A DNA stretch of 64,000 nt from Corynebacterium kalidii. GTDB taxonomy: Bacteria > Actinomycetota > Actinomycetes > Mycobacteriales > Mycobacteriaceae. The translations under genes and the position numbers were made by a program. Below, piece by piece: positions 28,277-36,768 of the stretch (position 1 is the first letter of the stretch; the number at the start of each line of letters is the position of its first letter). Where the stretch lies: the NCBI RefSeq assembly GCF_022869005.1, contig NZ_JALIEA010000010.1, forward strand, positions 1-64,000. Reading direction: 5' to 3'. The notes under the pieces were generated by a model. That model searched no databases. It was not told the origin of the DNA and saw only the letters and a program-made list of their open reading frames with translations.

Positions 28277-28660
28277 GGGGTGGTCATCCTCCGGTCGTCG
28301 GGTCGTGCAGTGTGGTTCTCCGTGGCCTGGGGTGGTGGCCTGTCGTCGGTGGGGGTGGCACACGGTCGGGCTCCGCTCAGAGCCGCCGGCGCCGGTGACG
28401 GACGGTGGCGTACGGCACGTCACGCCGCCACATCCGGGTCCGTCTCGTTGTGCGGTTGTCTTTGTATCTTATCCCCCCGCTATCCAGAACACGATACAAC
28501 AGCATGTTCCCAGTAAATGCGCGCTAAAATCTCACTAGTTGGGACGTTTGTTTCGTCCTGGTTTCGGAGCAGTTTCCCCGCTGTGTACACCCCCGCACCA
28601 CCGCAACCCGGACGTAACGCGCGTGCCGGCACCACGACGCCGGCCGCTACCATGGGAAGG
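28277..28660. promoter_or_regulatory. Divergent intergenic region upstream of gltB
   Basis: This 384-base stretch holds no convincing gene. Its middle (about 28455-28560) is clearly AT-richer than the surroundings and should contain the gltB promoter on the minus strand and any distal promoter of the rightward gene. A small inverted repeat GGACG-N7-CGTCC is at 28542-28558. On the plus strand TACCAT lies 7 bases before GTG 28661. No riboswitch was recognised. Confidence 0.5.
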
Positions 28661-29380
28661 GTGAAGGACCCCCTGAGAATCCACCGCGTCCTGGAGACCC
28701 TCTCGCAGGCGTGGGAGAGCCAACCGGACCTGACACTCCCCCAGCTCTACGGCATCCTGGAGTCACGGGGCATCGGCTGGAACTCCACCGACGACGAGGT
28801 CATGGACGTCCTGTCGGCGCTGGTGGCCGAGAGGCCCTCGATCCTCACCGCCGACGCACCGGGACGCTACCTCGTCGAGACCGAACAGCCGGCCCACCGG
28901 ATCACGCTGGACCCCTGGTGGACGGCGGTCCGCCCTGCGCGTCAGGGACCGGGGTCGGAGGCGCCCCAACCTGTGGTGTGGCGCCACGGCGGGATCTGCC
29001 GGTGCGCCGTCGGCCAACCGCTGACCGTGCTCTCCGCCACCGGCACCGTGCACCGGTTCGGCCTGGTCAACCGGATCACCGTCCTGGCGCCGACGGTGGA
29101 GGCCATCGACTCCGCACCGGACCTCAGCGGCCTGCGCCGGAGCGACCTGGACGACCACGTCTACCTCCTCCGCCTCGCCGGCGACGAGCACACCGGGACG
29201 ACGGTCCTGGTGGACCACGCGCTCTGGGTCTTCGACATCTCCCGGAGACAGGTACACCGGGAGAGGATGCACTGGTCACGCCTGGTGTCCGCCACCGTGG
29301 GTTCGGAGCTCGTCGTCGACCGTCCGGACGGTGGCCCCCTGCGACTCCGGACCGTCGAGCAGATCACGGTGCTGGAGTAG
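28661..29380 (+). CDS. Protein of unknown function
   Basis: A 239-residue soluble protein that I do not recognise. The N-terminal ~75 residues look helical, with a winged-helix flavour (IHRVLETLSQAWES, LPQLYGILESRGIGW, DDEVMDVLSALVAERP). The rest is rich in beta-type sequence without catalytic motifs or membrane segments. GTG 28661 is chosen because TACCAT lies exactly 7 bases upstream, the leaderless pattern of this genome; ATG 28652 would add three residues. It is divergent from gltB and convergent with tRNA-Ser. A role in nitrogen control is only a guess from location. Confidence 0.75.
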   Translation: MKDPLRIHRVLETLSQAWESQPDLTLPQLYGILESRGIGWNSTDDEVMDVLSALVAERPSILTADAPGRYLVETEQPAHRITLDPWWTAVRPARQGPGSEAPQPVVWRHGGICRCAVGQPLTVLSATGTVHRFGLVNRITVLAPTVEAIDSAPDLSGLRRSDLDDHVYLLRLAGDEHTGTTVLVDHALWVFDISRRQVHRERMHWSRLVSATVGSELVVDRPDGGPLRLRTVEQITVLE

Positions 29381-29394
29381 CGCCGGCCAGGGTG

Positions 29395-29470
29395 GTCACG
29401 GATTACGCCGGGGGTGTCGGCGAACTGGGGTTTTTCCGGGCGGGCCCCACGCCGCGGCGTAATCGGTGAC
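29395..29470. terminator. Inverted repeat between convergent gene and tRNA (repeat family B)
   Basis: Arms GTCACGGATTACGCC / GGCGTAATCGGTGAC match those at 19869-19975 with one mismatch. The 46-base interior differs and includes GGGGTTTTT. It lies between the rightward unknown gene and the leftward tRNA, so it is a likely bidirectional terminator. Confidence 0.65.
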
Positions 29471-29502
29471 ACCGGCGCAACCGGCTGGCGGGTCGGCCGC
29501 TG

Positions 29503-29590
29503 TGGCGGAGACGAGGGGATTTGAACCCCTGGACGATCGCTCGTCGCTGGTTTTCAAGACCAGTGCATTCGGCCGCTCTGCCACGTCTCC
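29503..29590 (-). tRNA. tRNA-Ser (UGA anticodon)
   Basis: A class II tRNA of 88 bases on the minus strand including an encoded CCA. The acceptor stem is GGAGACG / CGTCTCC, the anticodon stem-loop CTGGT-CTTGAAA-ACCAG gives anticodon TGA (serine UCA/UCG), the T-arm contains GGGGTTCAAATCCCC, and a long variable arm is present. All arms pair without mismatch by eye. Confidence 0.96.
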
Positions 29591-29698
29591 CTCGGCTGCA
29601 CGCGTCACGGTGCGTCCAGCGCGTCTGCGATTCTAACCCACCGACGCCGGATCGTCGGTGCCCACCCCTGCTTGCCGGTTGATGGTTAGGCTGGTGAC

Positions 29699-30697
29699 AT
29701 GAACGGGAACATGAAGGCAATCATCCAGACGGACCCCGCCGACCCCCGGTCCCTGCACTGGCAGGAGACCCACATCCCGACACCGCGTGAGGGCGAGGTG
29801 CTGATCCAGGTCGCCGCCGCCGGCCTGAACCGTGCCGACACCCTGCAGGCACAGGGACACTACCCGCCGCCGAAGGGGGTGTCCGAGGTGCTCGGCCTCG
29901 AGGCCGCCGGGGTGATCGTCGACCCGAACGGCTGTGTCCGGCCCGACGGCATGCCCTACCGGGAGGGTGACGAGGTCGGTGCGCTGCTGTCGGGCGGCGC
30001 GTACGCCGAGTACACGATCGTGCCTGCCGGACAGCTGACTCCGGTCCCGGACGGGTTCGGGCTGCAGGAGACCGCCAGCGTCATCGAGGCGGCCTGCACG
30101 ATCTGGTCGAACCTGATGATGACGGCACACCTGCGCGAGGGCGACACCCTGTTGATCCACGGTGGTGGCGGCGGCATCGGTATCTTCGCCACGCAGCTGG
30201 CGCACGCGCTGGGCGTCCGGGTGGCGGTGACCGCGGGCAGCCCCGAGAAGCTGGACGTGTGCCGTCGCTACGGTGCGGACGTCCTGATCAACTACCACGA
30301 GGAGGACTTCGTCAAGGTCGTCAAGGAGCTCGGCGGGGCGGACGTGATCCTGGACATCATCGGCGCGAAGTACCTGGAAGGCAATGTGAGCGCCCTGGCC
30401 CCGGACGGCCACCTGGTGATCATCGGTATGCAGGGTGGTGTGAAGGGGGAGCTGAACATCGGCAAGCTGCTGGCCAAGCGGGGGAATATCTCGGCCACGG
30501 GCCTGCGCTACCGCGACCGGGAGGACAAGGCCCGGATCGTGGCGGAGACGGTGGAGAACGTGTGGCCGATGCTGGAGGACGGCCGGATCTGCCACCATGT
30601 CGACCGCGTGTTCCCGATCCAGGACGCCGCAGAAGGCCACCGGGCCCTGCTGGACGGGGAGATCACCGGTAAGGCGATCTTCGAGGTCGCCCGCTAG
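29699..30697 (+). CDS. NAD(P)H quinone oxidoreductase, zinc-free MDR family (Rv3777-like)
   Basis: A 332-residue medium-chain dehydrogenase/reductase of the quinone oxidoreductase (PIG3-like) type. It has the GroES-like substrate domain (AAAGLNRADTLQAQGHYPPP), the nucleotide-binding GGGGGIGIFATQLA (about residues 156-169) and no structural-zinc cysteine cluster. It should reduce quinones or enones with NADPH. ATG 29699 has TAGGCT 6 bases upstream; ATG 29711 is an in-frame alternative. Its stop overlaps that of the convergent aminotransferase-like gene by four bases (CTAG). The pair corresponds in order to Rv3777/Rv3778c beside the galactan exporter in M. tuberculosis. Confidence 0.9.
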   Translation: MNGNMKAIIQTDPADPRSLHWQETHIPTPREGEVLIQVAAAGLNRADTLQAQGHYPPPKGVSEVLGLEAAGVIVDPNGCVRPDGMPYREGDEVGALLSGGAYAEYTIVPAGQLTPVPDGFGLQETASVIEAACTIWSNLMMTAHLREGDTLLIHGGGGGIGIFATQLAHALGVRVAVTAGSPEKLDVCRRYGADVLINYHEEDFVKVVKELGGADVILDIIGAKYLEGNVSALAPDGHLVIIGMQGGVKGELNIGKLLAKRGNISATGLRYRDREDKARIVAETVENVWPMLEDGRICHHVDRVFPIQDAAEGHRALLDGEITGKAIFEVAR

Positions 30698-32001
30698 ACG
30701 ATCCCGCCGACCACGCGCACCAGGTGGTCGACGTCCATGTGGGTGTTGTGCGGGGCGAGTGCCACGCACACGGCGCCGCCCATCTCGGCGACACCCATCT
30801 GGTCGAACAGGGCGCTCTCCTCGAGCCCGACGGTCTGGGCGACCACCCCGTTGCTCAGCAGCCTCTCCCCCACCACCGAGGCCTCGATGCCCTGCACGAG
30901 GAAACTGACCCGCGGCAACCGGTCGACCGGGCCGAAGTGCCGCCCGTCGCCGCCGTCCGCGGTGCCCCAGCTGTCGTGGTCGTGCCCGGGGTCGGTGTCG
31001 ATCTCCCCGTCAACGCCCACGACGTGCACGTTCTCCAGGTCCCGCAGGCCGTCGACGAGATAGCCGGCGAGCCTGCCGAGGTACCCCTCGGTGGACCGCA
31101 GAGACGTGGCGAGCCGTTCACGCCGGGTGCCGGTGGCCTCGTCGTCGAGCCCCGCGAGGTGGTTCACCGCCGCCGGGACACCACCGAGCAGACCCGGGGC
31201 GTTGCCGTCCCGCTCCAGTTCGGCGACCCGTCGGGCGGTCAGCTCCTGCGACTCCGGCGCGGCGTGGCGGCCACGGCGCAGTTCCACGAGATGGAGCTCC
31301 GCCAACAGCGACGGGTCCCGGAAGACCAACGCCCCGACCTCCGGCCCGCCGAGGGGCGCCATGTCCAGGGCGACGACGTCGGCGTCCCACTCCTCCATGT
31401 CGATCAGCCGGTAGGGGGCGTACGCCCCGGCGTCCACCACGAGCCACGCGCGCGACTTCGCCCGCATGATGTCGGCGATGGCGCGGACGTCCGTGACGGT
31501 ACCCAGGTGGGTGTTCGCCGCCGGCACCGCGACGATGGAGGTGTCGAGACTGATCAGGCTGGTGAACTGCCAGGCCGGCAGGGCACCGGTGGTCAGGTCC
31601 GCCTCCGCCCAGCGCACCGAGGCCCCGTAGAGGTCGGCGGCGAGTTTCCACGGGGTGATGTTGGAGGGCTCGTCCACCCGGCTCAACACGACCTCACGGC
31701 CCATCCGCAGCTTGGCGGGGACCGCCGTGGCCAGGATCCCCAGCAGGGTCGCACGGCTGGGCCCGAGCACCACGCACTCCGGCGAGGCCCCGACGAGGTC
31801 GGCGACGGCCTCACGTGCCGCGGAGACGTGGCGGTCGCCGCGGGCCGCGCCGTCCTGCCCCTGCAGCGGGGACGCCCGGAACGCCCGGGACACCGCCGAG
31901 CTGACCTTCTCCGGCACCTGCGCACGACGGCCGGCATTCAGGTAGGTCCACCCCTCGGACAGTGATTCATAGAGGCCTCGCACTCTCGCGATGTCGAACA
32001 C
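30694..32001 (-). CDS. Class V aminotransferase / cysteine desulfurase-fold protein lacking the PLP lysine (Rv3778c-like)
   Basis: A 435-residue fold-type I protein resembling SufS/CsdA desulfurases. Asp190 in VVDAGAYAP corresponds to the conserved PLP-ring Asp. However, the strand that normally carries the Schiff-base lysine (HK in SGHKMYGP of SufS) reads ALDMAPLGGPEVG here, with Ala215 at the lysine position. The VDGAQ glutamine is also lost. The protein may therefore be non-catalytic or use different chemistry. GTG 32001 gives the natural N-terminus MFDIARVRGL; the longer GTG 32028 is possible. It is divergent from wzm by about 200 bases, a context shared with mycobacteria. Confidence 0.85.
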   Translation of the reverse strand: MFDIARVRGLYESLSEGWTYLNAGRRAQVPEKVSSAVSRAFRASPLQGQDGAARGDRHVSAAREAVADLVGASPECVVLGPSRATLLGILATAVPAKLRMGREVVLSRVDEPSNITPWKLAADLYGASVRWAEADLTTGALPAWQFTSLISLDTSIVAVPAANTHLGTVTDVRAIADIMRAKSRAWLVVDAGAYAPYRLIDMEEWDADVVALDMAPLGGPEVGALVFRDPSLLAELHLVELRRGRHAAPESQELTARRVAELERDGNAPGLLGGVPAAVNHLAGLDDEATGTRRERLATSLRSTEGYLGRLAGYLVDGLRDLENVHVVGVDGEIDTDPGHDHDSWGTADGGDGRHFGPVDRLPRVSFLVQGIEASVVGERLLSNGVVAQTVGLEESALFDQMGVAEMGGAVCVALAPHNTHMDVDHLVRVVGGIV

Positions 32002-32200
32002 TCCCGACTGCCCCTTTCCGCATCTCACCGCACTGACGACCCGAAAATATCTTTGCAGGTCACGATAGTAAAACCAGGAAACGACCGCGCCGCCCCGGCA
32101 ACGTCACCGATACTACATCGGCACACGGACATGAGTGGTACCGGCGGTGGCCCGGGCGCGGATTACCGCACACCGCACCGTTCCGGAGTACCGTATCCCC

Positions 32201-33106
32201 GTGTCCGATTCAGAAAACCCCCGCCCGGTGGCCACCGCACCGGAGTACGAGCGCTTCGTCGCCGCACCGGTGAACGGCGGTGCGCCTGCCTCGACGTCCC
32301 AGACCCTCGGTGCAGCGTGGGACGACCTGAAGCGTGGCTTCGGTCAGCGCGAACTCTGGCTCGTCCTGGGCTGGCAGGACATCAAGCAGCGCTACCGACG
32401 CAGCGTCCTGGGCCCCCTGTGGATCACCCTGGCCACCGCCGTCATGGCCGTGGCGCTGGGCCTGCTGTACTCGATGCTGTTCCAGATGGACCTCAAGGAG
32501 TTCCTGCCCCACGTCGCCGTGGGTCTGATCATGTGGAGCTTCATCTCCGGGTGCATCATCGAGGGCTCACAGGTGTTCATCGCCAACGAGGGGCTGATCA
32601 AACAGCTCCCCAGCGCGTTGAGCGTGCACGTCTACCGCCTGGTGTGGAAGCAGTTCCTCATCCTCTGCCACAACCTGGTGATCTGGCTGCTCCTGCTGGC
32701 GATCTTCCAGATCCCGGTCGGCTGGGAGGTCCTGCTCGCCGTCCCCGGTCTGGCACTGCTCGTGGCCAACGGCGTGTGGGTCTCGATGTTCTTCGGCATC
32801 ATCGCCACCCGTTTCCGCGACGTCGCCCCGCTGCTGGAGTCGCTGGTGCAGCTGCTGTTCTACATGACCCCGATCGTGTGGACCACCAAGACACTGCTGG
32901 AGCAGGGGGGTGCCGTCGCCGAGCGTGCCCGGATCGCGGAGATCAACCCGCTGTTCCACTACCTCAGTGTCGTCCGCGGCCCCATGATCAATGAACCGGT
33001 CGAGCTGCATTCGTGGATCATCGTCGCCGTCCTCACGGTGCTCGGCACCCTGTTCGCCATGGTGTTCATGCGCCAGTGGCGCTCGCGCGTGAGCTACTGG
33101 GTCTAG
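32201..33106 (+). CDS. wzm: Galactan ABC transporter permease Wzm (RfbD-like)
   Basis: A 301-residue ABC-2 permease of the polysaccharide export type with six TM helices from about residue 70. The cytoplasmic start includes the WQDIKQRYRRSVLGPLW motif seen in Wzm/TagG proteins. With Wzt it should flip the lipid-linked galactan precursor of arabinogalactan to the outside, as Rv3783/Rv3781 do. GTG 32201 is chosen because TACCGT lies 6 bases upstream and the N-terminus MSDSENPRP follows. Wzt begins 13 bases after its stop. In mycobacteria glfT1 lies between or beside these genes; here it is 7 kb away. Confidence 0.93.
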   Translation: MSDSENPRPVATAPEYERFVAAPVNGGAPASTSQTLGAAWDDLKRGFGQRELWLVLGWQDIKQRYRRSVLGPLWITLATAVMAVALGLLYSMLFQMDLKEFLPHVAVGLIMWSFISGCIIEGSQVFIANEGLIKQLPSALSVHVYRLVWKQFLILCHNLVIWLLLLAIFQIPVGWEVLLAVPGLALLVANGVWVSMFFGIIATRFRDVAPLLESLVQLLFYMTPIVWTTKTLLEQGGAVAERARIAEINPLFHYLSVVRGPMINEPVELHSWIIVAVLTVLGTLFAMVFMRQWRSRVSYWV

Positions 33107-33119
33107 AAGGAGTACACAC

Positions 33120-33908
33120 ATGGTTTCCATCGACACCTACGACGCCTGCGTCGACTTCCCCATCTTCGACGCCAAGTCCCGTTCCCTGAAGAAGGCCTTC
33201 CTCGGCGCCGCCGGCGGTGCCATCGGACGCAACTCCGACAACACCGTCGTCGTCGAGGCCCTGCGCGACGTGAACCTGCACCTCAAGGAGGGTGACCGGA
33301 TCGGCCTGGTCGGCCACAACGGTGCCGGCAAGTCCACACTGCTGCGGCTGCTCTCCGGGATCTACGAACCCACCCGCGGGTCCGCCGTGGTCAAGGGGCG
33401 CGTGGCACCGGTCTTCGACCTGGGTGTGGGCATGGACCCGGAGATCAGCGGCTACGAGAACATCATCATCCGTGGGCTGTTCCTCGGCGAGAGCCGTAAG
33501 TCCATGGAGAAGAAGATGGACGAGATCGCGGAGTTCACCGAGCTCGGCGACTACCTGTCGATGCCGCTGCGCACCTACTCCACGGGTATGCGCGTGCGTG
33601 TCGCGCTGGGTGTGGTGACCTCGATCGAGCCGGAGATCCTCCTGCTGGACGAGGGCATCGGCGCGGTGGACGCGGCGTTCATGGAGAAGGCGCGGGTCCG
33701 GCTGCAGGCACTGGTCGAGAAGTCCGGCATCCTGGTGTTCGCCTCCCACTCCAACGAGTTCCTGGCGCAGCTGTGCGATTCGGCGCTGTGGGTCGACCAC
33801 GGTCAGATCCGTTCATGTGGGCCGGTCGACGAGATCGTCGGGGCCTACGAGGGGCCGCACGCCGCCGAGCACGTCCGCGGCGTCCTGAAGGGGCTGGGGC
33901 GGCTCTGA
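33120..33908 (+). CDS. wzt: Galactan ABC transporter ATP-binding protein Wzt (RfbE-like)
   Basis: A 262-residue ATPase of the polysaccharide-export class. It has Walker A GHNGAGKS (residues 65-72), the YSTGMRVRVALG signature typical of Wzt/TagH proteins, and Walker B ILLLDEG with D-loop GAVD. The N-terminus VDFPIFDAKSRSLK is also characteristic. It has no C-terminal carbohydrate-binding domain, so export does not depend on chain-cap recognition. AGAAGGAG precedes ATG 33120. It energises Wzm, encoded immediately upstream. Confidence 0.94.
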   Translation: MVSIDTYDACVDFPIFDAKSRSLKKAFLGAAGGAIGRNSDNTVVVEALRDVNLHLKEGDRIGLVGHNGAGKSTLLRLLSGIYEPTRGSAVVKGRVAPVFDLGVGMDPEISGYENIIIRGLFLGESRKSMEKKMDEIAEFTELGDYLSMPLRTYSTGMRVRVALGVVTSIEPEILLLDEGIGAVDAAFMEKARVRLQALVEKSGILVFASHSNEFLAQLCDSALWVDHGQIRSCGPVDEIVGAYEGPHAAEHVRGVLKGLGRL

Positions 33909-33944
33909 ACCCGTCCCTGCTCCGGCTGTCCTAGGATGAGGAGC

Positions 33945-34853
33945 ATGACCACCACCGGAGACAGGGAGCCGCACCTCCGTGAGATGGGCGCGTTCCTACG
34001 CACACGGCGCGGGGAGCTGTCGCCCGGGGACGTCGGGGTCAGCCGGGCGAACCGGCGCAGCCGGGTGACCGGCCTGCGTCGGGAGGAGGTCGCCGACCTG
34101 GCACGGATCAGCGGCGACTACTACGCCCGGATCGAGCAGGGGCGTCTGGCGCCCTCCCCCGCCGTACTCGCCGCCCTGGTCTCCGCCCTCAAGTTGGACG
34201 GTGACCAGGCGGAGTACCTCGGGGCCCTCGCCGACCATGCTGCGGCACCCAGTCACGCCCTGGGGGCGGTGTCGCCGTCCCAGGACGGACAGCCGTCCGA
34301 CTCCGGCACGGTCCGGCCGCAGGTGATGCGGCTACTCGACCAGCTCACCGAGACACCCGCCCTGGTCATGGGGCCCCGGACGGACATCCTGGCCTGGAAT
34401 CCGCTGGCGGCCAGGGTCTACGTGGACTTCGGCGCGCTGGCACCCGACCAGCGCAACTACGTCCGCCTGATCTTCACCGACCAGCGGATGCGGTGGCTCT
34501 TCGACGACTGGGAGTCCGTGGCCCGGTCGTGTGTGGCGATCCTGCGCCGGGAGGCCGCCGCCAACCCGTCCGATCCCCGGCTGACGTCGCTGGTCGGCGA
34601 GCTCACCGTCGCCGATGATGACTTCGCACGCTGGTGGGCGGCGCACGACGTGGCACGCCAGGACTTCGGGACGAAGGTCCTGCACCACCCCGAGGTCGGC
34701 GACCTGACACTCGACTGGGAGATCTTCCGTTACGGCACTGCCCCGGACCAGCAGCTCATCCTCAACTCCGTGGAGCCCGGGTCGGCCACCCAGCAGCGGC
34801 TGGCCACCCTGATGAGGCCGGTGAACCCGATAACCCAGGAAGATTTTTCCTAG
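33945..34853 (+). CDS. XRE family regulator with MmyB-like ligand-binding domain
   Basis: A 302-residue transcription regulator. An N-terminal Cro/C1 helix-turn-helix (LRREEVADLARISGDYYARIEQG, about 40-62) precedes the MmyB-type PAS-like domain (MLDQLTETPALVMGPRTDILAWN and the RLIF / WAAHDV region to the end). Members are common in actinobacteria and usually control a neighbouring enzyme gene. ATG 33945 has TAGGAT 7 bases upstream, a leaderless start. The hydrolase gene 95 bases downstream on the same strand is the likely target. Confidence 0.9.
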   Translation: MTTTGDREPHLREMGAFLRTRRGELSPGDVGVSRANRRSRVTGLRREEVADLARISGDYYARIEQGRLAPSPAVLAALVSALKLDGDQAEYLGALADHAAAPSHALGAVSPSQDGQPSDSGTVRPQVMRLLDQLTETPALVMGPRTDILAWNPLAARVYVDFGALAPDQRNYVRLIFTDQRMRWLFDDWESVARSCVAILRREAAANPSDPRLTSLVGELTVADDDFARWWAAHDVARQDFGTKVLHHPEVGDLTLDWEIFRYGTAPDQQLILNSVEPGSATQQRLATLMRPVNPITQEDFS

Positions 34854-34948
34854 GCTGGAACCGTGTCTGGTACGGCCGCCGGACCCGCGCCACACTGGTA
34901 CACGTCCGGTCGACACCGGAATTACCGTCCATAACCGAGGAGAACACG

Positions 34949-35893
34949 ATGGCCACCGCCACCAACGTCAAGAACGCCACCTTCCGCAACCCCGACATGT
35001 ACTGGGACATCGCTGCGAGCATCTACTTCCCGCCGGAGTTCGACGAAAACAAGACCTACCCGGCGGTCGTCACGGCGCACCCGATCGGCTCCTGCAAGGA
35101 GCAGACCTCCGGCAACATCTACGGCACCGCGCTGGCCGAGGCCGGTAACGTCGTCATCGCCTTCGACGCCAGCTTCCAGGGCGCCAGCGGCGGGACCCCC
35201 CGTTTCCGCGAGGACCCGGCCGAGCGCGTCGAGGATTTCCGTCGTGTCGTCGACTACCTCGTCACCCTGCCCTACGTCGACGCCGACCGTATCGGCGTGC
35301 TCGGCGTGTGCGGCGGTGGTGGCTACACCCTCAGCGCCGCGCTGACCGAGAAGCGTTTCAAGGCCGTCGTCTCGATCACCGGTGTGAACTTCGGGCGCAT
35401 GCAGCGCGAGACCGCAGCCGCCGGCGAGGGCGGCGTCATCGGCGCACTGCGGGGCGTCGCCGCCCAGCGCACCGCCGAGGCCCGCGGTGCCGAGAGCGCC
35501 GTCAGCGGCATGCTGCCCGAGACCGCGGAGCAGGCCGCCGCCGTCGGCGACATCGACATCGTCGAGGCCTTCGACTACTACCGCACCGACCGTGGCCGCG
35601 AGGACAACGGCTGCGTGCTGTTCGAGGCCGCCCACGGTGCCACCGCACTGGGCTGGGACGCCTTCCACCTGGCCGATGAGCTGCTGGACCAGCCGCTAAT
35701 GGTGGTCGTCGGCGACAAGCAGGGTGCATTCGGCGCGTACAAGGACGGCAAGGAAATCTACGCCAAGGCCGCCTCCACCGACAAGGAGCTCGTCGAACTC
35801 CACGATGTGTCACACTACGACCTGTACGACCAGCCGAATGGCGCCGGCGAGGCGCTCAAGAAGGTCATCCCGTTCTTCGCGGAGAAGCTCTGA
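34949..35893 (+). CDS. Alpha/beta hydrolase (YcjY / dienelactone-hydrolase-like)
   Basis: A 314-residue soluble hydrolase. The nucleophile elbow is GVCGGGG, with Cys where serine is usual, as in dienelactone hydrolases. The acidic residue is probably in VVGDKQGA and the catalytic His in DVSHYDLYD near the C-terminus. The N-terminal AVVTAHPIGSCKEQT strand supplies the oxyanion region. The family resembles E. coli YcjY and other proteins of unknown substrate. A GAGGAG ribosome site lies 6 bases before ATG 34949. It follows an XRE/MmyB regulator, which probably controls it. Confidence 0.88.
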   Translation: MATATNVKNATFRNPDMYWDIAASIYFPPEFDENKTYPAVVTAHPIGSCKEQTSGNIYGTALAEAGNVVIAFDASFQGASGGTPRFREDPAERVEDFRRVVDYLVTLPYVDADRIGVLGVCGGGGYTLSAALTEKRFKAVVSITGVNFGRMQRETAAAGEGGVIGALRGVAAQRTAEARGAESAVSGMLPETAEQAAAVGDIDIVEAFDYYRTDRGREDNGCVLFEAAHGATALGWDAFHLADELLDQPLMVVVGDKQGAFGAYKDGKEIYAKAASTDKELVELHDVSHYDLYDQPNGAGEALKKVIPFFAEKL

Positions 35894-35928
35894 GGAAGAA
35901 TACGGTCCGTGGGCCCGTTCCCGCACGG

Positions 35929-36768
35929 GTGCTGCTCGCCGGGTGTGGACGGGTCGGCGTCCGGCTCGCGGAACGTCTCACCGCACGCGGCGCCGAGGTG
36001 TTCGCTCTACGCCGCCATGCCGCGGACCTACCGTCCTGTGTGACTCCCCTGTCCGTCGACCTGCTGTCACCGGCCCCCGGGCCGCTGCCGCGGGTGGACG
36101 CGATGGTCGTCACCCTCACCCCAGGCATCGGCGGGCCGGAGGACCCGCACGGCTACCTCACCGCACTCCGCCACCTCGCGACCGCACTCCCCGACCTCCC
36201 CTCCCGGACCGTGTTCGTCTCGTCCACCGGCGTCTTCGACCGCCCGACGCAGGACCGCCCGCTGACGGAGGACGACGCCCCTCGCCCCGTCTCACCGAGG
36301 GCGGTCACCTTGGCCGACGGTGAGGCGCTGGCCAGGGAACTCTTCGGCGCCCACGTGGTCCGTCCCGCCGGGATCTACGGCCCGGGACGGGAGTTCCTGC
36401 TGCGCACCGTGCGCGACGGAACCCCCGTCAACTACCGCCGACGGACCAACCGGATCCACGAGACCGACCTGGTGCGCACACTCGAGGTGATGCTCGACGC
36501 GGCCGGGCCCCCGTCGGTGCTGCACGCTGTCGACGGACAGCCCGCGGAGCTCGGCGATATCGTCTCCTTCATCGCCGACGAGCTCGGAGTCGAGGCCCCT
36601 CCGCAGACCACAGCGGACGAACCCGCCGGCACCTACATCGACGGATCCGCCCTGGGCCGTTTCCTGGGCGGGCTGCACTACCCCGGCTACATCCAGGGGT
36701 ACCGGGAGATGATCGGGGGCGGGGTCCTACGCGGAAATCAGCGGTCCTCGGGGTGTGCGTCCTCGTAG
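35929..36768 (+). CDS. NAD-dependent epimerase/dehydratase (YeeZ-like SDR) family protein
   Basis: A 279-residue atypical SDR with the nucleotide-binding LLAGCGRVGVRLAERL at the very N-terminus, FVSSTGVFD and VVRPAGIYGPGRE strands, and NRIHETDLVRTLE. There is no classical YxxxK pair, which fits YeeZ-like members. GTG 35929 is the only start codon near the fold's first strand; no good ribosome site precedes it, although a TACGGT box lies 22 bases upstream, so the true start is uncertain. Its 3' end overlaps the convergent lsr2 gene by 31 bases. Confidence 0.8.
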   Translation: MLLAGCGRVGVRLAERLTARGAEVFALRRHAADLPSCVTPLSVDLLSPAPGPLPRVDAMVVTLTPGIGGPEDPHGYLTALRHLATALPDLPSRTVFVSSTGVFDRPTQDRPLTEDDAPRPVSPRAVTLADGEALARELFGAHVVRPAGIYGPGREFLLRTVRDGTPVNYRRRTNRIHETDLVRTLEVMLDAAGPPSVLHAVDGQPAELGDIVSFIADELGVEAPPQTTADEPAGTYIDGSALGRFLGGLHYPGYIQGYREMIGGGVLRGNQRSSGCASS

